In this document: positions 38,529 to 46,703 of the stretch, one piece after another
Numbering within the stretch: the stretch's first letter is position 1
How the letters are laid out: each line of letters opens with the position of its first letter
Origin: an uncultured Porphyromonadaceae bacterium
Lineage (GTDB): Bacteria > Bacteroidota > Bacteroidia > Bacteroidales > Muribaculaceae
DNA length: 59,333 nt
Assembly: GCA_900541835.1 (NCBI GenBank)
Contig: UQLL01000014.1
Coordinates: forward strand, 1-59,333
Reading direction: 5' to 3'
Program-made: the position numbers and the translations under genes
Notes under the pieces: model-generated
The model's database searches: none
The model's input: only the letters and a program-made list of their open reading frames with translations
Told to the model about the DNA's origin: nothing

Positions 38529-38921
38529 TTACTCCAGGAAGCGGCTGATGGCCTCCCGCAGGTATGGGTCTGGAGTGCTGGCGGCTATGTCGGCGGCGTC
38601 GGCTCGGAAGCGGATATGGCGGAAGGCCATGAGGTCCGCCTCCTCGTGTGTGCGTATGTCGGCGCATAGCCTTAGAAGCTGGTCGGCACCGAAGTCGCCG
38701 GGCAGCAGGAACGGGGCCAGCAGACGACTCTCCCGCACCTCGCGGTCGGCCCAGAGACGCAGGGCCATGTCAAGGTCGGGAGACGACAGAGTGCGGGCTA
38801 TCTCGGTGAGCTGAGGAAGGTTAAGGCCGAAAATCACCTTATGGGGCCAGCCAGCCTGACGGAGCGTGTCGGCAATGACCCCGTTGCGGTAAGCCATGAA
38901 CTGTTGCTTGATTTCTTTCAT
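38529..38921 (-). CDS. Small all-helical (HEAT/AlkD-like) protein
   Basis: 130 aa from the ATG at 38921 (MKEIKQQFMAYRNGVIADTL). The frame is open further upstream, but the extra 32 codons are repeat B plus 7-bp repeats. The sequence is almost entirely helical: IFGLNLPQLTEIARTL, DMALRLWADREVRESRLLAPFLL and DQLLRLCADIRTHEEADLMAFRHI. This resembles one half of an AlkD-type DNA-alkylation-repair HEAT protein (LWxxxxREsRLlA pattern). It is much shorter than AlkD, about 230 aa, and the catalytic part cannot be confirmed. Function uncertain. Last gene of a long minus-strand run, 92 nt after the GH97 gene. Confidence 0.6.
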   Translation of the reverse strand: MKEIKQQFMAYRNGVIADTLRQAGWPHKVIFGLNLPQLTEIARTLSSPDLDMALRLWADREVRESRLLAPFLLPGDFGADQLLRLCADIRTHEEADLMAFRHIRFRADAADIAASTPDPYLREAISRFLE

Positions 38922-38931
38922 GCAGTCGATA

Positions 38932-38952
38932 GTTGAGAGTTGAGAGTTGAGG
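38932..38952. repeat. Three 7-bp repeats upstream of the HEAT-like gene
   Basis: gttgaga gttgaga gttgagg on the plus strand, the same unit as in menD. Located 10 nt before the ATG (minus strand), in the likely leader. Confidence 0.75.
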
Positions 38953-38980
38953 CTGGCGGGTGGATAAGCCATGCCTCTGT

Positions 38981-39008
38981 CATTGGCGCCCGCTTCAGCG
39001 CGGAACGG
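38981..39008. repeat. Short interspersed repeat B, inverted copy
   Basis: attggcgcccgcttcagcgc then ggaacgg, the reverse complement of the elements at 10386 and 13682. It lies 5 nt from the GH97 stop codon and, like them, near another repeat family (the 7-bp repeats at 38932). Confidence 0.65.
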
Positions 39009-39013
39009 ATTCG

Positions 39014-41098
39014 TCAAATCGGGCGTATACGCACTGCGGCACCTCCTCCGGGTGCCAGGTTCAGACGCAGTGTCATCTTGGGGGACACTTTGACGGTACG
39101 GATGCGATAGGCCTGCGGGTTATTGTCCCAGGAAGCGTCCTTGGCGTCCTCGTATACTGTGGCCTCGTACTTACCTGCGGGCAGGAAGTCGAGCTTCACC
39201 TGGGCGATACGGGCGTTCTCGTCGGTGATGGCGCCCACATACCAGTCGTCGGAGTTCTTGTCGCGCCTGGCCACGGTGATGTAGTCGCCCGGCTCGGCCT
39301 CCAGGTAGCGGCTGTCGGCCCAGTCCACGGGCACGTCCCTTATGAACTGGAAGGCGTCGGGGAAGCGACGGTAGTTCTCGGGCAGGTCGGAGACCATCTG
39401 CAACGGCGAGTACATGGTCATGTACAGGGCGAGCTGCTTGGCCAGAGTGGTGGAGCCGTGGCTGGTGTTGCCCTTGCCATAGTAGGCCATGTCGGGTTCG
39501 AAGAGACCGGGAGTATAGTCCATAGGGCCGCCCTTGAGGCGGGTAAATGGAAGGATGACGGTGTGCTCGGGGGTGTTGCCGCCCATGCTCTCCCACTCGC
39601 CGCCGCGTGCCGACTCCTGCGCCATCCAGTTGGGCCATGTGCGAGCCATGCCGGTGGGACGCACGGCCTCGTGGCTGTCCACCATCACGCCGAAATCTGC
39701 GGCACGTTCAGCCACGTGCAGGTAGTGGTCCACCATCCACTGCGTGGAATGCGTCTCGCTGCGGGGTATGATCTTGCCGACGTATCCGGTCTTGACGGCG
39801 TCGTAGCCGTGGTCGCGCATGAAGCGGAAGGCGGTGTCGAGCTGGCGCTCGTAGTCTGCGACGTTGGCGGCCGTCTCGTGGTGCATGATCAGTCTGACGC
39901 CCTTGGACTTGGCGAAGGCCCGAAGCATGTCGACGTCGAAATCGGGATACGGGAGGTCGAAGCGGAACTGGCGGTTCTTGCGATAGCCGGTCCAGTCTTC
40001 CCAACCCTGGTTCCAGCCCTCCACCAGCACGCCGGGGATGCCGTTCTCTGCGGCGAAGTCGATGTATCGCTTCACGTTGTCGTTGTTGGCCGGATGGCGA
40101 CCGTTTGGCTTGAGCGACGAGTAGTCGGTCTCGCCGGGACGGGCGTCGGGAGCGTCGGCGTAGGCCCACGTCTTGCCGCCGGTGAACATCTCCCACCAGA
40201 CACCGAGGAACTTCTGCGGCTTGATCCATGAAGTGTCCTTGATCTTGCTGGGTTCGTTGAGGTTGTAGATGAGCTGGGAGGCGAGCAAGTCGGGTCCGTT
40301 GTCGGTAATGATGATGGTGCGCCAGGGCGTCTGGAAAGGCAGCTGGACGTAGCCGGTGACGCCATGGACGTCCGGGGAGATATGGCTGGTGAAGGTAAGC
40401 GTGGCGGTGTCGAGGTCGAGCGCCATGGCGCCGTAGCCCTTGAGGGCCGCCTCGTGGATGTTGACGTAGAGCCTGCCGTCGCGGCTCTTCAACATGGCCG
40501 GGGTCTGCACTGCCAGGCCGGGGATGAGGGTGCTCTCGCCGTGCTGCTGATGCGTCAGCTTATTGCCTAACTGCGACACTGGCGCTGTGGTGTAGAGGCG
40601 CTCGTCGGTGTCGTAGTCGCCGGGTATGACGTATGCGGTCATATCCTCGGCAAGCCGGAACTGAGTGCCTTCGCCGGTGAGGGTCAGGCAGGGAGTCTCT
40701 GCCGTGAATGGTATCTCGTAGCGAAAGCCGAGGCCGTCGTCGAAGACGCGCACAAGCAGTGTCACCTCGGCGCCATCCTGTCCCACGAGCCGGTACGAGC
40801 GCTCGTTGTAGTGGTTGCGGACATCGGCATATTCGCCCCACACGGGCTGCCAGGTCTCGTCGACGGTGACCACCTCGGAGGGCTGGACGCATACATTCGC
40901 ACCGAAGGATTTCTCCTTGGCCACCAATCCCAGGGTAGAGGGCTTGATGACCTCTCTGCCATTGAAAGTGACCGTGTAGACAGGTTTGCCCGCCTGTGCG
41001 TCGAGCTCGAAGAGGATGCGGCCGTCGGGCGAAGAGACGCTCTCGGCCAATGCCGGGAGGGCCGGGAAGAGAAGTAAACCTAAAACAAACTTTTTCAT
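39014..41098 (-). CDS. Glycoside hydrolase family 97 (SusB-like alpha-glucosidase/alpha-galactosidase)
   Basis: 694 aa from the ATG at 41098. MKKFVLGLLLFPALPALAES is a signal peptide, so it is periplasmic. The N-terminal beta-super-sandwich covers about 20-270. The barrel begins near TSWIKPQKFLGVWWEMFTGG. It contains NDNVKRYIDFAAENGIPGVLVEGWNQGWEDW, YDAVKTGYVGKIIP, and the late GGEWESMGGNTPEHTVILPFTRLKGGPMDYTPG with conserved acids. A C-terminal beta domain ends in MTLRLNLAPGGGAAVRIRPI. In GH97 the inverting (SusB) and retaining enzymes differ at the VKTGYVG region; glycine here suggests the inverting class (inference). No SusC/SusD pair is nearby, so it is not in a polysaccharide utilisation locus. 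Confidence 0.93.
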   Translation of the reverse strand: MKKFVLGLLLFPALPALAESVSSPDGRILFELDAQAGKPVYTVTFNGREVIKPSTLGLVAKEKSFGANVCVQPSEVVTVDETWQPVWGEYADVRNHYNERSYRLVGQDGAEVTLLVRVFDDGLGFRYEIPFTAETPCLTLTGEGTQFRLAEDMTAYVIPGDYDTDERLYTTAPVSQLGNKLTHQQHGESTLIPGLAVQTPAMLKSRDGRLYVNIHEAALKGYGAMALDLDTATLTFTSHISPDVHGVTGYVQLPFQTPWRTIIITDNGPDLLASQLIYNLNEPSKIKDTSWIKPQKFLGVWWEMFTGGKTWAYADAPDARPGETDYSSLKPNGRHPANNDNVKRYIDFAAENGIPGVLVEGWNQGWEDWTGYRKNRQFRFDLPYPDFDVDMLRAFAKSKGVRLIMHHETAANVADYERQLDTAFRFMRDHGYDAVKTGYVGKIIPRSETHSTQWMVDHYLHVAERAADFGVMVDSHEAVRPTGMARTWPNWMAQESARGGEWESMGGNTPEHTVILPFTRLKGGPMDYTPGLFEPDMAYYGKGNTSHGSTTLAKQLALYMTMYSPLQMVSDLPENYRRFPDAFQFIRDVPVDWADSRYLEAEPGDYITVARRDKNSDDWYVGAITDENARIAQVKLDFLPAGKYEATVYEDAKDASWDNNPQAYRIRTVKVSPKMTLRLNLAPGGGAAVRIRPI

Positions 41099-41102
41099 CT
41101 TA

Positions 41103-41131
41103 GCTGAGAGTTGAGAGCCAAGAGCTGAGAG
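41103..41131. repeat. Four degenerate 7-bp repeats between the TPR gene and the GH97 gene
   Basis: gctgaga gttgaga gccaaga gctgaga on the plus strand. A complementary ctctcagccctcagc lies at about 41160-41174, so the 81-nt spacer can fold back on itself. Confidence 0.65.
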
Positions 41132-41179
41132 TAGGCAGTGCCACCAGAGCATCAAAAGTCTCTCAGCCCTCAGCTTTTA

Positions 41180-42685
41180 TTACGGCCGAAGGGTAATGGG
41201 GCCGGAGGCTACGTCAAGCAAGTAGGCGTTCTGGTAGCCGAGGTCGCGGGCCTGCCTGGCCAGTGCGGCGCCACGGGCGCTGTCTCCGGAGTTAACATAG
41301 GCCACGGCTGCCCAGTAGCAGGCTTCCGGAGCCGGATTCTCGATGAGCTTGCGCAGGGTGGCGTCGCCGTCGAGGGTCTTGCCGGTCTTCAGCTGTGCCA
41401 GACCTTTCAGCGCCACTTCGGCTGGCGTCCTGGCCGGTGCGGAGAGGGCGCGGGAATAGTAGACAGATGGAGTGGCGCTATTCTTGAGCTTATCCTGGAC
41501 GGAACCGGCAAGCACCAGGGCATAGATGTTGTCGGGGTCGGCGGCAATCAGTTTCTGAAGGGATGCGAGAGCCTTATCGTAGTCCTTGAGGCCGATGTAG
41601 GCGAAAGCCTCCTCGGTGAGGGCGTCGGCGTCGGTGGCAGAGGCTTTTAGCGCCTTCTGTGCAGCGTCGAGGGCTTCGGTGTAGTTGCCTGCGCCGCGGA
41701 GAGTACGGGCGAGGATGGCGAGGTTATGGGCATTGGGCGAAATCTTGACGGCACGGTTGGCATAGTCCACGCCCTCGGCTGCACGTCCCTGGGCCAGGAG
41801 GCATTCGGCCAGGAGGCTGTATACGCCCGGCTGGCGTCCCTGCTCGCGGGTAAGCACCTGGTTGAGGGCCTGCGAGGCGTCAGCGTAATGGCCCGTCTGG
41901 AAAGCGACGTTGCCCATCAGCAGCGGCATGGCAACGGAATTGTTGGCCTTCTTTTGGGCCTCTTCCAGACCGGCTTTCACTGCCGGGTAGTTGGCGGAGG
42001 CGAGCCTGAAGAGGGATTCGAGGGGCATTGCCTGGCCATCGGCCAGCGCTATGGCGCGGACATAGTTGAGGGCAGCCTGCTGAGGCTGGCCGAGCTGTAC
42101 GAGCATATCACCGATACCCTGGTAGGTGGTCCAGAGCGAGGAGTTGAGCTCTTCGGCCTGCTTCATCTTGGTCATGGCGTCCTGGAACTTGCCCTGGGCC
42201 ACGTCGACGCGGGCGAGACCGAGCATGGCCTCGGGCGAACGGCTCTGCTTGCGCTGCATGGCGGCGAAGGCGCCGCGGGCCCCCTCGTTGTCGCCTGCCA
42301 GCAGGGAAAACTCTCCGAGACGGTAGTTGAGTTCGTAGTCGCCTGGCTGGCATTCGAGAGCCTTGCGGATGGCGGCCACGGCATCCTTGTAGTTCTTGCC
42401 CATGGCCAGTATGCTGCCGCGCAGCTCGTATTCCTTGGCCTTGAGTTCCTTCTTGTCGTCAGGGGTGATGCGCAGTGCGTGATCTACATCGTCGAGGGCC
42501 TGGGGATACATCTCCAGCTGGTAGTACTGCATGGCCCGCTCGTAGAGAGTGGTGTAGTCGCCAGGGTCCTCCTGAAGGAGCTTCTCGTAGGCATTGAGCA
42601 CAGCCTGCGTCATCGGGTCAATCGGCTTGGCCTGCACGGCCACACCGACTATTACGAAGAGAAGAGGTAACAGAAATTTCTTCAT
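41180..42685 (-). CDS. Periplasmic TPR-repeat protein
   Basis: 501 aa. MKKFLLPLLFVIVGVAVQAK is a signal peptide without a lipobox cysteine. About ten tetratricopeptide-type helical pairs span residues 25-480, for example TTLYERAMQYYQLEMYPQALDDVDHAL, YKDAVAAIRKALECQPGDYELNYRLGEF, YADASQALNQVL and YDKALASLQKLIAADPDNIYAL. It is probably a soluble periplasmic scaffold; partner and process are unknown. It is 9 nt after kdsA and 81 nt before the GH97 gene, in a run of minus-strand genes. Confidence 0.85.
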   Translation of the reverse strand: MKKFLLPLLFVIVGVAVQAKPIDPMTQAVLNAYEKLLQEDPGDYTTLYERAMQYYQLEMYPQALDDVDHALRITPDDKKELKAKEYELRGSILAMGKNYKDAVAAIRKALECQPGDYELNYRLGEFSLLAGDNEGARGAFAAMQRKQSRSPEAMLGLARVDVAQGKFQDAMTKMKQAEELNSSLWTTYQGIGDMLVQLGQPQQAALNYVRAIALADGQAMPLESLFRLASANYPAVKAGLEEAQKKANNSVAMPLLMGNVAFQTGHYADASQALNQVLTREQGRQPGVYSLLAECLLAQGRAAEGVDYANRAVKISPNAHNLAILARTLRGAGNYTEALDAAQKALKASATDADALTEEAFAYIGLKDYDKALASLQKLIAADPDNIYALVLAGSVQDKLKNSATPSVYYSRALSAPARTPAEVALKGLAQLKTGKTLDGDATLRKLIENPAPEACYWAAVAYVNSGDSARGAALARQARDLGYQNAYLLDVASGPITLRP

Positions 42686-42694
42686 AATGTCAGT

Positions 42695-43510
42695 TTATAG
42701 CGCCATTCTCAGGCGCGTTAGCGTGGATAGAAGTTCTTCGGCCTGGGAGAGTGGGAGCATGTTGGCGCCGTCGCTCTTGGCTGCGGACGGGTTTCGGTGC
42801 GTCTCCATGAATATGCCGTCGGCGCCGGCTGCGAGGGCCGACCTGGCGATGGTGGCGATGAGCTGCGGCTGGCCTCCGGTGACGCCCTCGGCACGGTTGG
42901 GCTGCTGGAGCGAATGGGTGATGTCCATGATAACCGGGCACTGGCAGGCCTGCTGCATCTGCGGGATTCCGCGCATGTCGACGATGAGGTCGCCATAGCC
43001 GAAGGAGGTGCCGCGCTCGGTGACAGCCACCTGGTCATTGCCACGCGAACGGACCTTCTCCACGGCGAAGCGCATGCTGGAAGGCGACAGGAACTGCCCC
43101 TTCTTGACGTTGACGAACTTGCCGGTGTCGGCGGCTGCCAGCAGCAGGTCGGTCTGGCGGCAGAGGAAGGCGGGAATCTGGAGCATATCCACGTACTCGG
43201 CGGCCATTGCGGCCTCCCGGGGCAGGTGGATGTCGGTGACGACGGGTATGCCGAAGGTCTCCCCTACCTTGCGCAGGATGCGGAGGGCCTTCTCGTCGCC
43301 TATGCCCTGGAAAGAGTCGAGACGGGAACGGTTGGCCTTGCGGTAGGAACCCTTGAATACAAAGGGAATGTCAAGTCTGCGACAGATTCCCAGCAGAGCC
43401 TCTGCAATGTCGAGGGCCATTTCTTCGCCCTCGATGACGCACGGGCCGGCCAGGAGAAAGAAGTTGCCGGACTGTGAGGACGAGAGGTATCGGGTGAGGT
43501 TAGTTTCCAT
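42695..43510 (-). CDS. kdsA: 3-Deoxy-8-phosphooctulonate synthase
   Basis: 271 aa from the ATG at 43510 (METNLTRYLSSSQSGNFFLL). The frame is open for 98 more codons, but these run through rsmE's 3' end. It condenses phosphoenolpyruvate and arabinose-5-phosphate to Kdo-8-phosphate, the precursor of the LPS inner-core sugar. Motifs are LAGPCVIEGEEMA, FKGSYRKANRSRLDSFQGIGDEKAL, VVTDIHLPREA, VNVKKGQFLSP, TERGTSFGYGDLIVDMRGI and ITHSLQQPN. The asparagine in FKGSYRKANRS and the lack of a cysteine in the first motif region fit a metal-independent class, but I am not sure. Complements the lpx genes at the other end of the window. Confidence 0.96.
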   Translation of the reverse strand: METNLTRYLSSSQSGNFFLLAGPCVIEGEEMALDIAEALLGICRRLDIPFVFKGSYRKANRSRLDSFQGIGDEKALRILRKVGETFGIPVVTDIHLPREAAMAAEYVDMLQIPAFLCRQTDLLLAAADTGKFVNVKKGQFLSPSSMRFAVEKVRSRGNDQVAVTERGTSFGYGDLIVDMRGIPQMQQACQCPVIMDITHSLQQPNRAEGVTGGQPQLIATIARSALAAGADGIFMETHRNPSAAKSDGANMLPLSQAEELLSTLTRLRMAL

Positions 43511-43548
43511 ATATTTCCAATTAATGCACAATGTAAAGTTACGCAACA

Positions 43549-44292
43549 TTATTGGTGTACATTGTACATTGTACATTGCACATTGTTGTCGATTAGGGTA
43601 TGCAGTGCCGCGATGGCGAAGATAGCTGCCGTTTCGGTGCGTAGGCGACTGCGGCCCATGGTTACGGGAACAAATCCGGCTTCGAGAGCCGCGGCTATCT
43701 CCTCGGGGGAGAAGTCGCCTTCCGGGCCTATCAGCACCACCACGTCCTGTCCCGGAGCGGGAACTCGGGATGCGATGGGCACACGCGGCTTGTCGGCTTC
43801 GCAATGGGCTATGAGCTTCAGCGCCGAGGAATCTGGAAAAGCGAGGAAGTCGCGGACATCAGTCAGTTCGGACAGCTCGGGCAAAGTGGCCTTTAGGCTC
43901 TGCTTCATGGCGCTGACCATGACGCGCCTCAGGCGGTCGGTCTTGAGGACCTTTCTTTCGGAATGCTCGGTGCGAAGCAGCACCAGGCGGTCGATGCCCA
44001 TCTCCACCACCTTTTCGGCAAGCCACTCCATGCGGTCGGCGTTCTTGGTGGGAGCCACGGCGAGGGTAATCTTCCGACCCCAGTGAGGCAGCTCGGACCG
44101 CTTTCCCACTACCTCCAAGGCCACACGGCGCGGATTGGCGTTGGCGATGCGGCAGGTATAGGCGAACCCCTTGCCGTCCACTACCTCCACCTCGTCGCCC
44201 TCGCGCCGCCGGAGCACCCGTGCACAATGCGAGGACTCGTCGGCAGGCAGGCACCCCTCCGTCTCGATGTCAGGCGCGTAGAAGCGAATCAT
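43549..44292 (-). CDS. rsmE: 16S rRNA m3U1498 methyltransferase
   Basis: 247 aa. RsmE methylates U1498 of 16S rRNA. The N-terminal PUA-like domain is at 1-65 (HCARVLRRREGDEVEVVDGKGFAY). The SPOUT knot is at about 70-240 with VAPTKNADRMEWLAEKVVEMGID, ERKVLKTDRLRRVMVSAMKQSLKATLPEL, VVLIGPEGDFSPEEIAAAL and FVPVTMGRSRLRTETAAIFAIAAL. The last 13 residues (IDNNVQCTMYNVHQ region) are encoded by the 7-bp repeat array attgtac and are not family-like. Overall length still matches the family. The permease gene lies 25 nt upstream and kdsA 38 nt downstream. Confidence 0.95.
   Translation of the reverse strand: MIRFYAPDIETEGCLPADESSHCARVLRRREGDEVEVVDGKGFAYTCRIANANPRRVALEVVGKRSELPHWGRKITLAVAPTKNADRMEWLAEKVVEMGIDRLVLLRTEHSERKVLKTDRLRRVMVSAMKQSLKATLPELSELTDVRDFLAFPDSSALKLIAHCEADKPRVPIASRVPAPGQDVVVLIGPEGDFSPEEIAAALEAGFVPVTMGRSRLRTETAAIFAIAALHTLIDNNVQCTMYNVHQ
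43556..43588. repeat. Tandem 7-bp repeats (attgtac) in the 3' end of rsmE
   Basis: gtgtac attgtac attgtac attgcac attgttg on the plus strand. A different 7-mer from the gttgaga arrays, but the same period. It encodes the C-terminal residues of RsmE, which ends 5 nt past the array. Confidence 0.8.
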
Positions 44293-44317
44293 TTGAGAAG
44301 GTGAAGCTTAAACGGGG

Positions 44318-45718
44318 TCAGACGTCAGCATTGACAGGATCGGCTGCATTCTCCTCGGCATCTACGGCTGTGGATATATCATCCTTAGGAGCCTTGAAGA
44401 TGAAGAAGAACGCCACAAACACCACCAGCCCATAGGCCGCGAAAATCAGCCACGATTCCTGCCAACCGCTTAACCGGGCTACCGGTTCGGATGCCGGAAC
44501 ACTGAAAACCAGCTTGTTGATGACATACTCGCCTGCGATATAAGTACCCAGCGAAGCTCCGACTCCATTGGTCATCATCATAAACAGGCCCTGCGCCGAA
44601 GAGCGCAGCTTAGGCTCTGTCTGACGGTCAACATAGATGCCACCTGAGACATTGAAAAAATCAAAGGCCACACCATAGACGATGCATGAGAGAACCAGAC
44701 AAAAGATACCCGGCATGTTAGTGTCACCGATCCCCAATAATCCGAAGCGGAGCACCCATGCGAACATCGCCATCATCATCACGCCCTTGATTCCGAATCG
44801 CTTCAGGCAGAATGGGATAGCCAGGATACAGATGGCTTCGGAACACTGCGAGATGGAAATCAGGAAAGTCGGATTGCTGGCAAACCAGCCGTTGAGGAAT
44901 CCTTGAGCATATTCGGTGATGTTCTTGAACTGCTCAATGTACATCGTGCCGTAGCCGTTGGTTATCTGAAGAGATACGCCAAGCAGCATGGAGAAGATGA
45001 AGAAGATTGCCATTTTCTTCTGCCTGAACAACTTGAAGGCGTTGAGACCAAGGGCCTCCGAGAGTGTTCCGCCCTTGCCTTTGTTGACAGGGCAGACCGG
45101 CATGTTCAGCGAATAGAACGCCATGACGAGCGAGAATAGAGCGGAAGTGAGGAACTGCGTGAAACTCCCCTGGATGCTGACACCGCCGATATGGATGAAG
45201 TTGATGAGAAGCTCGGCCACGATGAAGCCCACGGTGCCGAACACTCGGATTGGAGGGAAATCCTTGACCGTATCAAGGCCGGATTTCTCCAAGGCATTGA
45301 AAGCCACAGAGTTGCAAAGACCAATGGTGGGCATATAGAACGCTACCGAGATAGTGTATAGCGTGAAGATCGTACCGAATCCAACAGTGCCTGCAAGCTG
45401 ATCCGGCGTAAGTGACGTCCAGTTCGGAGGGAGGGACGACCACGCGTAAACACCTACGGCACACATCAGCAAGCCGGAAATGAAATGGCATAGCGAAAGG
45501 GTCTTTTGAGCTGGAATCCAGCGGTCGGCAACTATGCCGATAAGCGCCGGCATCACCAGCGACACCAGTCCCTGGACCATATAGAACAGGTATACTTTGT
45601 CGCCTAAGCCTACGGCAGCGAGGAACATACCCATGGACACTAAGTACGAGCCCCAGATAGCGAATTCCAGGAAGCTCAGCATCGACAGGCGTACTTTGAG
45701 CGTGGTATTAGAGGTCAT
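44318..45718 (-). CDS. MFS nucleoside:proton symporter (NupG/XapB-like)
   Basis: 466 aa from the ATG at 45718 (MTSNTTLKVRLSMLSFLEFA), which matches the N-terminus of this family. A longer start at 45766 is possible. Twelve membrane helices. Typical segments are FAIWGSYLVSMGMFL, MVQGLVSLVMPALIGIVADRWIPAQKTLSLCHF, VRVFGTVGFIVAELLI-like IRVFGTVGFI, and CIVYGVAFDFFNVSGGIYVDRQTEPKLRSSAQGLFMMMTNGVGA. Probably imports nucleosides, fitting the uridine phosphorylase elsewhere in the window. First gene of the unit with rsmE and kdsA. Codon use and base composition look more A/T-rich than the neighbours, a weak hint of transfer. Confidence 0.88.
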   Translation of the reverse strand: MTSNTTLKVRLSMLSFLEFAIWGSYLVSMGMFLAAVGLGDKVYLFYMVQGLVSLVMPALIGIVADRWIPAQKTLSLCHFISGLLMCAVGVYAWSSLPPNWTSLTPDQLAGTVGFGTIFTLYTISVAFYMPTIGLCNSVAFNALEKSGLDTVKDFPPIRVFGTVGFIVAELLINFIHIGGVSIQGSFTQFLTSALFSLVMAFYSLNMPVCPVNKGKGGTLSEALGLNAFKLFRQKKMAIFFIFSMLLGVSLQITNGYGTMYIEQFKNITEYAQGFLNGWFASNPTFLISISQCSEAICILAIPFCLKRFGIKGVMMMAMFAWVLRFGLLGIGDTNMPGIFCLVLSCIVYGVAFDFFNVSGGIYVDRQTEPKLRSSAQGLFMMMTNGVGASLGTYIAGEYVINKLVFSVPASEPVARLSGWQESWLIFAAYGLVVFVAFFFIFKAPKDDISTAVDAEENAADPVNADV

Positions 45719-45742
45719 ATTGACGTAGTTGTTTCTATTGAC

Positions 45743-45762
45743 AAGACGGCCGGAGCCGTCTT
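45743..45762 (-). promoter_or_regulatory. Hairpin in the leader of the permease gene
   Basis: AAGACGGC, loop of 4, GCCGTCTT: a perfect 8-bp stem starting a few nt from the predicted transcript start and ending 25 nt before the ATG at 45718. Likely a 5'-end stability or control hairpin if translation starts at 45718. Confidence 0.5.
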
Positions 45763-45770
45763 TCATCGTG

Positions 45771-45801
45771 CAAAATTAAGAAAAAATATGCGGGCGGACA
45801 A
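45771..45801 (-). promoter_or_regulatory. Promoter of the permease gene
   Basis: Minus-strand TTG (45801-45799), 20 nt, TAATTTTG (45778-45771). The -7 box is 4 nt from an upstream ATG at 45766 and 52 nt from the family-like ATG at 45718. Confidence 0.55.
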
Positions 45802-45822
45802 TAACAGAGGTGTGAAACTTCC

Positions 45823-46701
45823 TCATTTCGGCTTGCAGAAGGTCTTGAGGAGGCCGTCGATGATGCCGTCGGCCACACCGATGACGGGCACGAGTATCTG
45901 CCTGGTGCCGGTGAGCGCGGCTATGGTGAGGAAGATCTTTCCGGCGGGAATGATTACGTCGGCGCGGTCGGGACGCAAGGAATAGCGCACCATCCTTTCC
46001 TCCACGCTCAGCGGCAGCAGGTCGTTGTAGATGGCCTCAAGGTCGGTGACGGCCATAGGCTGGCCCCTCTTGCACCCAACGAGCTTGTAAAGCTTGTTGA
46101 TGTTGCCCCCGGAGCCGACGATGACGATGCCGGGGTACTTGCGCCTGAGATCCATGCAGAGGTCGCAGAGGGCGGCCCATGCCTTGGGCTTGACGGTGCC
46201 GGTAAGCATGCGCACCGTGCCGACGTTGAACGACTGCGAGAAGACCAGCTCGCCGACCGAGAGGAGGTTCAGCTCGGTGCTGCCGCCCCCGACGTCGACG
46301 TACAGGTAGTTGCCCGAGGCGTCGAAGCCCTGCCCCACGTGGTTGTTGTAGACGATCCGGGCCTCCTCGGCGCCGGAGATGATTTCGATTCTGATACCTG
46401 TCTTCTCCTCGATTTTGCGGATGATTTCGGGACCGTTCCTGGCGTCGCGCATGGCCGAGGTGGCGCAGGCGCGCATCTTGTCCACGCGGTAGATCTTGAG
46501 AAGCTGCTCGTAACAGCGCATCAGACGGAGCAGGTCCTCGGCCTTGCGGTCGCTCAGCTCCCCTTTGGCAAAGACGTCGAAGCCGAGGCGCAGGGGCACG
46601 CGAAGCAGCAGGAGCTTATCGAGGTATCGGCAGTTTTCCTCATCTCGCTTGATGAGCAGGCGCACTGCGTTGGAACCTATGTCTATTGCGGCGTAAGTCA
46701 T
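45823..46701 (-). CDS. ppx: Ppx/GppA-type exopolyphosphatase / pppGpp phosphatase
   Basis: 292 aa from the ATG at 46701 (MTYAAIDIGSNAVRLLI), the short Ppx form. Actin-like ATPase fold with the five phosphate-binding motifs visible as IDIGSNAVRLLI, ACATSAMRDARNG, ISGAEEARIVYNNHVG (catalytic glutamate), YVDVGGGSTELNLL and IVIVGSGGNINKLY. It removes end phosphates from polyphosphate, or acts on pppGpp. It directly follows ppk (stop and start within 3 nt), forming the classical opposing pair. Confidence 0.92.
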   Translation of the reverse strand: MTYAAIDIGSNAVRLLIKRDEENCRYLDKLLLLRVPLRLGFDVFAKGELSDRKAEDLLRLMRCYEQLLKIYRVDKMRACATSAMRDARNGPEIIRKIEEKTGIRIEIISGAEEARIVYNNHVGQGFDASGNYLYVDVGGGSTELNLLSVGELVFSQSFNVGTVRMLTGTVKPKAWAALCDLCMDLRRKYPGIVIVGSGGNINKLYKLVGCKRGQPMAVTDLEAIYNDLLPLSVEERMVRYSLRPDRADVIIPAGKIFLTIAALTGTRQILVPVIGVADGIIDGLLKTFCKPK

Positions 46702-46703
46702 GA

